Shown: one piece after another, positions 1 through 9,654 of the stretch
Layout: every line of letters begins with the position of its first letter
Numbering within the stretch: position 1 is the stretch's first letter
Origin: an uncultured Clostridia bacterium
GTDB taxonomy: Bacteria; Bacillota; Clostridia; Oscillospirales; Ruminococcaceae
Reading direction: 5' to 3'
Length of the DNA stretch: 64,000 bases
Assembly (NCBI GenBank): GCA_948473085.1
Contig: CAOKWH010000008.1
Location: 1-64,000, forward strand
Position numbers and translations under genes: made by a program
Notes under the pieces: generated by a model
The model's database searches: none
Seen by the model: only the letters and a program-made list of their open reading frames with translations
Told to the model about the DNA's origin: nothing

Positions 1-84
1 TTGTCGGGTATGTGGAACTCTGAAATCTGTACTTCTTTATGCGAGGTTATCTAACAGTATATTCGGCAGAGACGAGCGCTTATT

Positions 85-399
85 ATGCGGGACGGTCCTG
101 CCATTATTGGGGCGGCCGCATTCTCTCATCAAACCGGGAGTATCGACTTTTTGGCGGTGCATCCACAATACCGGCACTATGGAGTAGCAAAGGCTTTGCT
201 TGACTTTATCCTGTGCAATCTGTTTGCAGGGCGTGAAATCAGCATCACCACTTTCCGCCAGGGGGACAAGGCTGATACAGGTCAGCGAGAGGAATATAAG
301 CGGCTAGGCTTTGCCGAGGCGGAACTTCTCACCGAATTTGGCTATCCCACCCAGCGGCTCATTCTACCACCAAAACAGGAGAACAGCGACAATGGATAA
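85..399 (+). CDS. GNAT-family N-acetyltransferase, N-terminus missing, frameshifted or outside the window
   Basis: IDFLAVHPQYRHYGVAKALLDFIL resembles the GNAT acetyl-CoA binding motif; an in-frame stop at 52-54 limits upstream extension. Confidence 0.6.
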   Translation: MRDGPAIIGAAAFSHQTGSIDFLAVHPQYRHYGVAKALLDFILCNLFAGREISITTFRQGDKADTGQREEYKRLGFAEAELLTEFGYPTQRLILPPKQENSDNG

Positions 400-1714
400 T
401 ATAAACCAAAAATGGAACGCAGGCTCCCTCCTGCGCTTCGCATTCCCCACCATCGTTATGATGATTTTCATGGGCCTATACACTGTCGTGGACACCATTT
501 TTGTGGCGCAGTTTGTAAATACCGATGCACTTTCCTCCATCAACATTGCATGCCCGGTAATCAATATCACGGTAGGGCTGGGGACAATGATTGCGACAGG
601 CGGAAATGCAATTATCTCCCGAAAAATTGGGGCAGGAAAACATCAGGAGGCAAGGGAAGATTTTACCTTGCTCATATTAATGGGCACAGGAATTGGCCTT
701 CTTATTCTTTTGGGCGGAATTATCTGGATAGACCAAATTGTTTATGCACTGGGAGCCAGCGACCGGCTCTTTCCCTATTGCAGAGAATACCTGATGGTTC
801 TGTTCCTGTTCATCCCCGCTAACATCCTGCAAACCCTCTTTTCCAACCTGTTTGTAACCGCTGGAAAACCGGGGCTTGGGTTTGGGTTATCCATTGCAGC
901 GGGCGTGGCAAATATCATTTTGGACTATATCTTTATTCTCCCCTGCAACTTAGGCATCCGGGGCGCAGCTTTAGGAACAGGTTTTGGCTATCTAATCCCC
1001 ACACTGGCCGGGCTGGCCTATTTTGCGCAGAGCAAAGGGACCTTATCTTTTACAAAGCCAAAATTAAAGTGGACTATAATGAAGGAAAGCTGCCTAAACG
1101 GCTCTTCCGAAATGGTGGGCCAGCTGGCAACAGCCGTTACAACCTTTCTGTTTAACCATACTATGATGGATCTGCTGGGGGAAGATGGCGTTGCAGCAAT
1201 TACCATTCTCATTTATGCCCAGTTCCTGCTGAGCACATTGTATATTGGGTACTCTATGGGAATAGCGCCTATTATTGGATTTAACTATGGGAGCCAAAAT
1301 GAGATTCAGCAAAAGCGGGTTTTCTCTATCAGTATATGGTTCATTGCAGCGGCATCTATACTGGTCTTTCTGGTTTCCATGCTTGGTGGCCCCCACATTG
1401 TACGGCTGTTTGCAGAGCAATCAACACAGGTTTATCGCATCGCAGCGGATGGCTTTGGCATCTTTTCATACAGCTTTCTATTCTGCGGCCTAAACACTTT
1501 TACCTCTGCACTGTTCACAGCCCTATCAAACGGAAAAGTATCTGCATTTCTCTCCCTTTTGCGGACCTTTGGCCTGCTAACAGGCAACATTCTGCTGCTG
1601 CCCCATCTCTTTGGAATAACGGGTGTGTGGCTGGCTGTACCAGCCGCCGAAGGCACTATGTTTATTGTGTCTGCAATATGTCTTGCCCATTACCGCAAAC
1701 AATACTCCTACTAA
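392..1714 (+). CDS. MATE family efflux transporter
   Basis: Multi-TM protein starting MDNINQKWNAGSLLRFAFPTIVMMIFMGLYTVVDTIFVAQFV; ATG at 392 overlaps the GNAT stop (397-399). Confidence 0.9.
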   Translation: MDNINQKWNAGSLLRFAFPTIVMMIFMGLYTVVDTIFVAQFVNTDALSSINIACPVINITVGLGTMIATGGNAIISRKIGAGKHQEAREDFTLLILMGTGIGLLILLGGIIWIDQIVYALGASDRLFPYCREYLMVLFLFIPANILQTLFSNLFVTAGKPGLGFGLSIAAGVANIILDYIFILPCNLGIRGAALGTGFGYLIPTLAGLAYFAQSKGTLSFTKPKLKWTIMKESCLNGSSEMVGQLATAVTTFLFNHTMMDLLGEDGVAAITILIYAQFLLSTLYIGYSMGIAPIIGFNYGSQNEIQQKRVFSISIWFIAAASILVFLVSMLGGPHIVRLFAEQSTQVYRIAADGFGIFSYSFLFCGLNTFTSALFTALSNGKVSAFLSLLRTFGLLTGNILLLPHLFGITGVWLAVPAAEGTMFIVSAICLAHYRKQYSY

Positions 1715-1817
1715 AAAACTGTACAGCTTTAACACGATTAAATAGCCTATGCATAATGCTAAATTAGCGGTTAAAATTTCTACCCGCAGCAGTCTAAAAC
1801 AGAAGATGGAAAAAGAA

Positions 1818-1862
1818 AAGCACAGGCAGCCCAATCATTGGGCCGACTGTGCTTCTTTTATG
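1818..1862. terminator. Bidirectional hairpin terminator between convergent genes
   Basis: aagcacaggcagcccaat / attgggccgactgtgctt stem with T-rich flanks on both sides. Confidence 0.7.
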
Positions 1863-1874
1863 GGTTATCAATTT

Positions 1875-2297
1875 TTAGTACTCGCCATCTCCAGCCATCA
1901 GGGCGGTAAGTTCCCGAATCCGTTCCAGTGGAAAGGGCGGGCAGCCCAGCGGTTTTAGTGCAATGGACATCAGCTTCATGGGGTTATCGTCTGCGGCGGC
2001 CCGGTTGGAGCTGAGCGCCCCACAGCGGCGGCACCGGTGGATAATGGCCCACTCGCCATTCTTTCGCACCCAAACGGCTACTGGGTCCATAATGCCGCCG
2101 CAATCAGCTTCCCTGTCTCCAGGCTCATTATCCAGATGGAGGCTGGACAGGCAGTTGGGGCAGTGGTTGCGGTGTCCGCTACCCGCCCCGGCCGATACCA
2201 CCAAACGGCCGCAGACCCGGCAAGTAAAGCTGTCAGTGCAGGCGTGTGTTTTATAATACCCTTTTTCGTACTGTTTTCGTTTGTTCTCACGGTTCAT
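1875..2297 (-). CDS. RNHCP domain zinc-ribbon protein
   Basis: Contains the literal RNHCPNC motif, C-x-x-C pairs and DPVAVWVRKNGEWAIIHRCRRCGALSSNRAAADDNP typical of the RNHCP family. Confidence 0.85.
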   Translation of the reverse strand: MNRENKRKQYEKGYYKTHACTDSFTCRVCGRLVVSAGAGSGHRNHCPNCLSSLHLDNEPGDREADCGGIMDPVAVWVRKNGEWAIIHRCRRCGALSSNRAAADDNPMKLMSIALKPLGCPPFPLERIRELTALMAGDGEY

Positions 2298-2748
2298 GGG
2301 GATTTGTTTTCCTTTCCTCTTGTTCAGTTTTTATCCTTCCGAAAAGATACAGGACAACAAAAAAAGACGGCCCATACAAAACAGGCCGCCTGTCGCTCTG
2401 CTTTTATGCACCTTCTCCCTTGGCCCGCCAAAATAAGGCCATAGGAAAAAAGCCGGAACAACATCCCAAAAGGAAGAAGCCGAACCTGCATTTTCGCAAA
2501 AAAGCATAACAATAAGAACCTGTTCCAACTGACAGATTTGCTTGTTGTCCTGTTATCTGCGAATATGCGACATCCAGCCACCCCACCTTTCCTTTTCAAA
2601 CTATAGTTGAGTATACCAAAAAGTTTGATTGCTGTCAAGTTCACCCTTATCCCATCGAGTGGCACGCCATTAAAACAATTTTTTAACCCGGACAAGTATC
2701 AGAAAGGCAGTTCGGCAGTCGCAAATAGAAGAAGCCCACTGCTATGGC

Positions 2749-3201
2749 CTATCCCAACAGCGCATCATTTACAATTTGATACTGCTTGATTGTAAATTCA
2801 ACCACATGGTCGGGAATGATACTCTCGCTAAAGCTGACTATTGCCCCAAAGTCCTCCAATGTAGTAAAGGTAATTTCGGCACTGTAAACCTGAATGGTTT
2901 CGTACCAATTCTCTGGCAGTGTTTCCTGCAACTTGGAGCTAAAATATTCGGTTACTTCCTCCCTGCAGGCAGCCAGCCATTCCAAGTAGGTGGACAGCGC
3001 TGGGATAAGTTCATCCATATCAACTTGTGGGGAAACTGCAATTGTCCAATAGGCGCTTTTGAGCTTAAAACCAAATATGCCAATTGGCACAGTTGGCCGA
3101 TAGCTGACATACCAGTCATCTTCGTCTATTTTTCGCAAAAAACTCTTATCTGCCACCTGCAACACCCCATTCTTGCTTATTTCTCTCTGTTCTATGTACA
3201 A
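2749..3201 (-). CDS. Hypothetical protein
   Basis: 150-aa ORF with ordinary composition; no family recognised. Confidence 0.6.
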   Translation of the reverse strand: MYIEQREISKNGVLQVADKSFLRKIDEDDWYVSYRPTVPIGIFGFKLKSAYWTIAVSPQVDMDELIPALSTYLEWLAACREEVTEYFSSKLQETLPENWYETIQVYSAEITFTTLEDFGAIVSFSESIIPDHVVEFTIKQYQIVNDALLG

Positions 3202-3221
3202 AATTCCATAGCCAAAGCCAA

Positions 3222-3253
3222 GAAAACAGCCGTAGAAGGATTTTTCTACGGCT
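3222..3253 (-). terminator. Terminator downstream of cysS
   Basis: agccgtagaa / ttctacggct hairpin followed on the minus strand by gttttctt. Confidence 0.6.
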
Positions 3254-3265
3254 GTTCTGACTTCT

Positions 3266-4663
3266 TTACTTGATACGGCTCCACTGGACGCCCTGGGGGG
3301 TATCCTTCAATTCAATCCCCCGGGCCTTCAGTTCATCCCGAATGCGGTCAGCCTCGGCAAAGTTTTTGGCGGCTCGGGCCTGCTGCCGGGCCTCGATCAG
3401 CGCCTCAATTTCGCTGTCCAGCTCGCCGCTGTCCCGGTTATAGAGTAGGCCCAGCACTTCGGTCAGCTCGTCAAACCGGCGAATGGCGTACTCCACTGCC
3501 TGCCGGCCACGGGGTTCAGCCAGGAAGGTATTGATAATACGCACCATATCAAACAGGGCGGTGATACCGTCGGCTGTATTCAGGTCGTCATCCATGACCT
3601 CCACAAACTTTTCCACACACCGGTCAATATCGGCGCAAAACGCCTCCTCGCCGACTGTGCTTGTATCCAGTGCTGTTTTCAGTGCAAAATCCATATGGTC
3701 CCGGCAGTTGTGCAGCCGCTCCAGCGAAGCAATGCACTGCTGGATAATATCGTAGCTGTAATTGATGGGGCTGCGGTAGTGGCTGGAAAGCATCAAATAC
3801 TTGATTGGCTCATATCCAAACTTTTCTGCCACATCCCGGACAGTGAAAAAGTTGCCCAGGCTCTTGCTCATCTTCTGGTTATCCACATTGATAAAGCCGT
3901 TGTGCATCCAGTAGCGGGCATACTCATGGCCGGTGCAGCATTCACCCTGGGCAATTTCGTCCTCATGATGCGGGAAGGTCAAATCCACACCGCCACAGTG
4001 AATGTCTATGCTCTCTCCCAGGTGCTTTTGAATCATGGCAGTGCATTCTATGTGCCAGCCGGGGCGCCCCTTACCCCAGGGGGATTCCCAGTAGGGTTCC
4101 CCAGGCTTGACAGCCTTCCACAGGGCAAAATCCAGGGGGTCCTCCTTCACCTCACTGACATCCACCCGGGCGCCAGATTCCAGTTCCTCGATGGGCATGT
4201 GAGAGAGCTTGCCATATTCAGGGAAACGGCGCACCCGGAAATAGACATCCCCATTGGATTCGTAGGCAAACCCTTTTTCAATCAGGGTGGAAACAATCTC
4301 AACAATCTTGTCCACGACCTCGGTGGCACGGGGATGTACATCGGCATCCCGAACCCCCAAACCGTGGGCGTCGGTTTTATACTCGGCAATATAGCGTTCG
4401 GCCACTTCAGGCACTGTAATGCCCTCCTCATTGGCCTTTTTAATGAGCTTATCATCAATATCAGTAAAATTCTGTACAAATTTTACATCATATCCCCGAT
4501 ATTCCAGATACCGGCGCAGGACATCAAACACACAGATAGGCCGGGCATTGCCGATGTGTATAAAATTGTACACCGTAGGGCCGCAGGCATAAATACGAAC
4601 CTTGCCTGGCTCAATAGGTACAAATTCCTCTTTTTTTCTGGAAAGGGTGTTGTAAATTTTCAT
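3266..4663 (-). CDS. cysS: Cysteine--tRNA ligase
   Basis: MKIYNTLSRKKEEFVPIEPGKVRIYACGPTVYNFIHIGNARP, GWHIECTAM, HCGGVDLTFPHHEDEIAQ, KMSKSLGN. Confidence 0.98.
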   Translation of the reverse strand: MKIYNTLSRKKEEFVPIEPGKVRIYACGPTVYNFIHIGNARPICVFDVLRRYLEYRGYDVKFVQNFTDIDDKLIKKANEEGITVPEVAERYIAEYKTDAHGLGVRDADVHPRATEVVDKIVEIVSTLIEKGFAYESNGDVYFRVRRFPEYGKLSHMPIEELESGARVDVSEVKEDPLDFALWKAVKPGEPYWESPWGKGRPGWHIECTAMIQKHLGESIDIHCGGVDLTFPHHEDEIAQGECCTGHEYARYWMHNGFINVDNQKMSKSLGNFFTVRDVAEKFGYEPIKYLMLSSHYRSPINYSYDIIQQCIASLERLHNCRDHMDFALKTALDTSTVGEEAFCADIDRCVEKFVEVMDDDLNTADGITALFDMVRIINTFLAEPRGRQAVEYAIRRFDELTEVLGLLYNRDSGELDSEIEALIEARQQARAAKNFAEADRIRDELKARGIELKDTPQGVQWSRIK

Positions 4664-4726
4664 AATCCGCAGTTCTCCTCTCAAGCAACTATCAGTTTAC
4701 CGCCGAACCAGCTTGCCGGACAAATA

Positions 4727-4990
4727 AAAAAGCCCCCGACAGAGCCAGTTCTTACAGCTCCATCGGAGGCGATATTTCCTAAATACCGCGGTTCCACTCC
4801 GGTTTATCCCTTGGTGCCCTTAACGCAGGCGACACGCATGGCGATACTGGGGCAGAAGTATCTGCCGGTTCCCACAATGTGCTGGCGGGTGCAATTCGCC
4901 GTAAAGCCGTTGGCCGGCAGCCCTTTCAGCCAATGGAGCCGCCTCTCTGACGCCGGTGCAGTACGCTACTGGGTCCCGTTACGCATTTGA
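4727..4990 (-). promoter_or_regulatory. T-box riboswitch (Cys), with terminator/antiterminator, upstream of cysS
   Basis: Minus strand carries the T-box core GGAGTGGAACCGCGGTA (4784-4800), candidate specifier TGC in GAATTGCACC (codon at 4891-4893) and a terminator hairpin with T-tract at about 4727-4770. Confidence 0.9.
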
Positions 4991-5203
4991 TACAATATTT
5001 GTATAGTATCTATTGTATGCAAAGCCGCCCGTTTTGTCAATGGGGGAATTTTGCCTCCCCGTAAAATTCACATTTCTATCAAATATCTGGAAAACGCGAT
5101 ACAACTGTGCTATAATAAGTTACGACAAAAATCGACAGCTTTGCTTCGCAGAATTTACAGCTTCTGTTATGAAATAATTTGTCGATATAGGAGGATTTAA
5201 AAA

Positions 5204-5797
5204 ATGGACAATCAGAAAAAAGGCTCTACCAAACTTATTACAACTGTCGTCGCTGTACTGGTGGCACTGGGTTTGGTGGCTGTGGGGCTTTACTCGTTGT
5301 TTAAAACCGAGGAGAAACCCACAACCTTAGGCTTTGAAAGCATTGGGGAGCTGGCCACTCAGGCCGCTTACTGCACCGAAGTCAGTGTAACCGAGGCTTC
5401 CCAGGAGCTGTTTGGTGTTAAAATACCCTTTACACAGAGCAAATATATCTACAGCTATGATGTAATAATCAAAGCCGGGCTGGATTTTAGGGAAATTAAA
5501 TGGAGCGAAAACGGAACTGTAATTGAAGTGACACTGCCAAAGGCCAAGATTTTAAGCAATGAGATTGTGGAGGATTCCTTTAAAATCTATCATGAAAATG
5601 AGAGTGTTTTCCGCCCCATAACTCAGCCTGAATTTAGCGAAGCCCGGGTGGAATTAAAAAAGAACGCCGAAGTTACTGCTATTGAAAATGGCCTGTTGGA
5701 GAATGCTCAGAACAATGCTAAAGTAATCTTGACCGGCTTTTTTGCCAATGCCTATGACCTGGAAGAATACGAGATTAAATTTATTGAAGCTGAATAA
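5204..5797 (+). CDS. DUF4230 domain-containing membrane-anchored protein
   Basis: N-terminal TM helix followed by a DUF4230-like region (YSYDVIIKAGLDF...VIEVTLPKAKIL...NNAKVILTGFF). Confidence 0.7.
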   Translation: MDNQKKGSTKLITTVVAVLVALGLVAVGLYSLFKTEEKPTTLGFESIGELATQAAYCTEVSVTEASQELFGVKIPFTQSKYIYSYDVIIKAGLDFREIKWSENGTVIEVTLPKAKILSNEIVEDSFKIYHENESVFRPITQPEFSEARVELKKNAEVTAIENGLLENAQNNAKVILTGFFANAYDLEEYEIKFIEAE

Positions 5798-5852
5798 ATT
5801 TTTCTCTAAGAGATATTGTTGCAGCTTTACATTTTTCTACATATAAAAAAGT

Positions 5853-5882
5853 AAAAGGGGGCGTTGTGCCCCTTTTTATTTT
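5853..5882 (+). terminator. Rho-independent terminator
   Basis: aaaagggg gcgttgtgc ccctttttatttttt. Confidence 0.7.
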
Positions 5883-6199
5883 TTACCAGCCCGCTAAGAG
5901 CCCCCTTTTGCAGGCTCTTACCCCTTGCTTTGGAGGATCCTACTCCGCACCCCACCGGTTCCCTTCTCTAAGCAGGCGTAAAATTCTTAGGATATGGCCA
6001 TATTGTTTGACAGCCAATCCCTTTTCCCTGAATTTCTGAAAGCAAAACGACAAGCGCTGACAGAACAAATAATATATGCCAGTATTCCTAAATGGGTGCC
6101 GGTCTGCGTGTATCAGTAGGCAAACGATATCCCCCACGCCAAAAGGCTTAGGGAGAGAAGGACTATTATCCAGCGAGAAAAGATGGCGCTGTCAGCGGG

Positions 6200-7030
6200 T
6201 TAAATATCCCCAATAATATACAGCTTGTTGCCGCTCTGCTTAAAGACCGAAAGCGTATCTTCGGCAAAGGAAATGGTATCCATATTCCGGTACAGTTCCT
6301 TTTCGGTAATTTGCAGCAGGGACATGATATACAGCTTTTCAAAAATCTGCGCCCATTCCTCAGTGGGTTTGTAAAACCCAAGTTCCAAAAAACCAAACTC
6401 GGTTAGACCGCAGGTTTCTATGACGGCAGCGCCGGTTTCAGTGCAGGTCTGATAGGGTAAAATCCATAGGGTGGGCGGAAAATAATCCGGGTTGCGGGCC
6501 TCTTTTTCGGTAATGGCGGCATAGCGAGCATACATCCCCTTGCCCAGCAGCAAACGCGCCGCGCTGTAATAGACACCTACCGCGCCCTGTACATTCAGCA
6601 GGCAGCCGCACAGCCGGGAGAGCAGGACACAGACATCGCGCTTGCCCTGCAAAGTGCCACCCCCGCCAATCTGCGTCAGCATGCAGAAGGACTGGTGCTC
6701 CAAAAACGCCTTTTGCTCCTCTACAGTCATAAAGTGGTTAAATTCCAGCAGAGCCGGAATATCCGCCTCCTCCGGCGGCAGCGGAAATGGTAGATAGGAG
6801 CACAGCACCTCCATACCATCTACACGCAACATCAGGTGGGAAATGGCTGGATGGCTGTTATCGGGCTGACCGACAGCCTCGGCACCAAAACGCTTGGTAA
6901 TTTCAGCTTCCAGCTCCTCTACCGGAACGGCAGGCCGGTCAAAGAGGATCATTACCATAGTGTTGAGCTTTGGTTCACAGGCAGTCGGCGGCGGGGCTTT
7001 TTTCTTTCTAAATTTATCTAAAAAAGCCAT
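6200..7030 (-). CDS. DUF4261 domain-containing protein
   Basis: Region MVMILFDRPAVPVEELEAEITKRFG...HLMLRVDGMEVLCSYLPFPLP...GVYYSAARLLLGKGMY resembles DUF4261. Confidence 0.6.
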   Translation of the reverse strand: MAFLDKFRKKKAPPPTACEPKLNTMVMILFDRPAVPVEELEAEITKRFGAEAVGQPDNSHPAISHLMLRVDGMEVLCSYLPFPLPPEEADIPALLEFNHFMTVEEQKAFLEHQSFCMLTQIGGGGTLQGKRDVCVLLSRLCGCLLNVQGAVGVYYSAARLLLGKGMYARYAAITEKEARNPDYFPPTLWILPYQTCTETGAAVIETCGLTEFGFLELGFYKPTEEWAQIFEKLYIMSLLQITEKELYRNMDTISFAEDTLSVFKQSGNKLYIIGDI

Positions 7031-7039
7031 GTTTCCTCC

Positions 7040-7570
7040 TTAGTTCAGCTGCCCATTGGAGCGCTGCCGAATTAGCTCAATGGCTTCCTTTCCCGAAAGA
7101 TGTTCAATCTTTAATTCAATCATCTCCACTGCCCGGATTTCCTTGTCAATGGCGGCCTCCCGACCCTCCTCCCCATCCTCGGGATAATAACGCTGGGCCA
7201 ATAGGCGAATAGCGGCCAGGCGTTCTGCTTCCTCCACTAAAATGCGTGCCCGGCCAAAGGCGATAACACTGCGGAAATAGGTGGTGTATTCCTCCGGCAC
7301 AACCTGGTCCTGGTCGATAACACAAAACGAAACCCGGTCATCTTGGCGGATGGCATCCAGCTTGTGCCCAGTACGGGCACTGTGAAAGTAGAGTTTACCA
7401 TCGGTATAGACATAGCTCAGCGGCACAGCATAGGGGTATCCCTCGGTTCCGGCCACAGCCAAAACACCGGCAGTGCCACGCTCCAGCACGGCAACACTCT
7501 CCTCCCGGGAGAGCTGTTGGCGTTTCCTTCTCATTTCTCGCAACATCGTTCTTTCCTTCTCTCTTTGCAT
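7040..7570 (-). CDS. Pyridoxamine 5'-phosphate oxidase family protein (NimA-like)
   Basis: GTAGVLAVAGTEGYPYAVPLSYVYTDGKLYFHSARTGHKLDAIRQDDRVSFCVI. Confidence 0.88.
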   Translation of the reverse strand: MQREKERTMLREMRRKRQQLSREESVAVLERGTAGVLAVAGTEGYPYAVPLSYVYTDGKLYFHSARTGHKLDAIRQDDRVSFCVIDQDQVVPEEYTTYFRSVIAFGRARILVEEAERLAAIRLLAQRYYPEDGEEGREAAIDKEIRAVEMIELKIEHLSGKEAIELIRQRSNGQLN

Positions 7571-7573
7571 GTT

Positions 7574-8206
7574 TTAACGCTTTCTCACCGGGTGGCGCAG
7601 CACCGTGCGCTGTTTTTCCGGCGCTGTTTTTCTGGGGTCGGACAGGTAGATTTCATGGTGGAGGCGTTCGCTGCTCAAATCCTCCACATAGCCGTTTTGT
7701 TCCAAAAAAGCCTGCATTTCTGCCAACGACTGCGGCTCGGTATCATAGGGGCCGATATGCAGCATCTGCACGCAAAGCCCCTCCTCCAGGGTGAAAAATT
7801 CTGCTACGGAACAGTCCAGCTTTTTCTTCTCTGTCGCTGCTTGTACCGCCCAGTCAAACTCTTCCTGCGTAACAAAATCCGGCAGGCGGATTGCCGAAAT
7901 CCAGCAAAAACCGGCTTTATTGGTATAATCCACGCCTGTTTGGCCCTCCTGCCACCAAAATCCCTCCAGCGGCGGCACAACATAATCAAAAAAACCGGGG
8001 ATGCTGTGACCGGCACGATGGCTCATCTTTAAGGTGTAGGCCACTGCATACAAAATGCTGATAGCTTGTTGATAAGCCCCGCCCTCCTGGTTGGGGTCGC
8101 CAGTACCCCGCACAGCAATAAAGTTCATACTGGGCAGCTGAACTAACTCCGGCCGGTTTTTGGGAAGATAAAACTCCTTATATTCCTTTTTATAATCAAA
8201 TGCCAT
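7574..8206 (-). CDS. GyrI-like small-molecule-binding domain protein
   Basis: MAFDYKKEYKEFYLPKNRPELVQLPSMNFIAVRGTGDPN...LKMSHRAG.. pattern of GyrI-like standalone proteins. Confidence 0.85.
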   Translation of the reverse strand: MAFDYKKEYKEFYLPKNRPELVQLPSMNFIAVRGTGDPNQEGGAYQQAISILYAVAYTLKMSHRAGHSIPGFFDYVVPPLEGFWWQEGQTGVDYTNKAGFCWISAIRLPDFVTQEEFDWAVQAATEKKKLDCSVAEFFTLEEGLCVQMLHIGPYDTEPQSLAEMQAFLEQNGYVEDLSSERLHHEIYLSDPRKTAPEKQRTVLRHPVRKR

Positions 8207-8238
8207 CCTGTTCCCCTCCTATCGGTTCAATAGCTCCA

Positions 8239-9612
8239 TCAGTCCCAGATTTGGGTCAGATACCCGTCTTGATCCCGCTCAAATGTGGAACCAATGGGAT
8301 AGCTTAAAAAGGGCAGAATATCGCTATCATAGTTGCACAGTGTGTTCAGGTCATACACATCGCTGTTTTGAGAGTCCCTAAGATAGGCCTCGTCCTCATC
8401 CCCAGCCAAGAAGCGCCAGCCACTGTCCCCGGAAAATTTGGGCTCCTCCCGGTACATATAGCCCACCCTGGCCCCCTCCACCAAAATGCGGTCGGTGGCC
8501 AAACAGCCTCTGGGGCCCGACCAGTTCCGAAGCAGGGGCAGGATGTTCTCCTGTGGAATGGCAAAGTCCTTTACCTGGACATACTTGCAAACGCTTTCCC
8601 GGTGCAGGTCTACCACCTCAATGGCATCGTCGCTCATATAGTCCAGCAGCGCTTTGGCGCCGTTGCGCAGTTTAAAGTCTATCTCATCTTTATACAGTGT
8701 AATCACCTGATAAAAGTTGATCTTTTTACCGCCGGGCAACTGGCAGACCATGCTTTCTGTGCCAAACGCCTGCGGGCGTACCAACATAACGCCGGCAATA
8801 TCCGGGTTTTCGGTAAACTGTTCATTGGAAGGCACCGTATGCCCCCAGCCCAGCCAGGTATCCTGGTTTCCAGGCAGCCGGGCCAGAATTTTCAGCCAGC
8901 GGATGGGCCAGTACCAGCGCTCATCCGGTTCTGTAATTCGCCAGTCCGGAGGCAGGGCAATCATCACCTCGGCCCGGTCCAGCCCCTCTTCTTCCAGCTC
9001 GGAGGGAACATTCATCCGGCGCGCGCCCATGCCTACAGTGCACAGGACATAGTAATCATGGGCTTCGCAAGGGGGGCAGATGGCAACATTTACTTTAATA
9101 TCCGGGGAAACAATCTCCATAAACACATTTTCCACCGGGCCAAAGTGTTGTTCAATATGTTCCATTACCGCTGCGTATTCTTCATTGGTATATTTGATGG
9201 TATGAAACTGCTCTACCCCTTCCTGTTCCTTGGCCCGCAGCACCTTTTTGCACCAATCTACAAACATGGCTGTATCTTCATCATCCGGGTCCAGCTCCTG
9301 CGAGCGCTCAAATTCCCTGAGCGCTTCAGCCTCCCGTTCCAGATAGTAGTAAGTGTATCCTATCCGATAGTGCCACAGCGGATCATCCTGCCCCTGATCC
9401 TGTACCGAAAGCAGCAGTTTTAGCGCCTCCTGTTCCCGGCTCAGATTGTTGTAGGCGCGGGCCAGCAGGCAGGTCCAGTCATAGTCCCGCTTTTCCTCCG
9501 GCAGTGCTTCCAACAGCCTGGCAATCTCCTCATGTGCATCGTCCTCGTGCAGTTCATCCACTTTGTTTCTCAATTCCTTATCCATCGGGTTCTCCTTTCC
9601 GCCCCATTGCAA
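8239..9612 (-). CDS. TPR - suppressor-of-fused (SUFU) - DUF2185 multidomain protein; the start may be internal (MDKELRNK)
   Basis: N-terminal TPR-like helices; central VENVFMEIVSPDIKVNVAICPP...YYVLCTVGMGARRMNVP...RAEVMIALPPDW (SUFU); C-terminal GCLATDRILVEGARVGYMYREEP...DSGWRFLAGDEDEAY...LNTLCNYD (DUF2185). Confidence 0.75.
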   Translation of the reverse strand: MQWGGKENPMDKELRNKVDELHEDDAHEEIARLLEALPEEKRDYDWTCLLARAYNNLSREQEALKLLLSVQDQGQDDPLWHYRIGYTYYYLEREAEALREFERSQELDPDDEDTAMFVDWCKKVLRAKEQEGVEQFHTIKYTNEEYAAVMEHIEQHFGPVENVFMEIVSPDIKVNVAICPPCEAHDYYVLCTVGMGARRMNVPSELEEEGLDRAEVMIALPPDWRITEPDERWYWPIRWLKILARLPGNQDTWLGWGHTVPSNEQFTENPDIAGVMLVRPQAFGTESMVCQLPGGKKINFYQVITLYKDEIDFKLRNGAKALLDYMSDDAIEVVDLHRESVCKYVQVKDFAIPQENILPLLRNWSGPRGCLATDRILVEGARVGYMYREEPKFSGDSGWRFLAGDEDEAYLRDSQNSDVYDLNTLCNYDSDILPFLSYPIGSTFERDQDGYLTQIWD

Positions 9613-9654
9613 AAAGCCGGCTTTTAAACAGAGGGCAGCCGGCCTGTTATGCGT

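Noticed and set aside
3695-4990. 431-aa + strand ORF antisense to cysS and its T-box
   Set aside because: Antisense of cysS running through a structured leader
5940-6137. 65-aa minus ORF
   Set aside because: No RBS, no family resemblance; possible degraded remnant but not supportable
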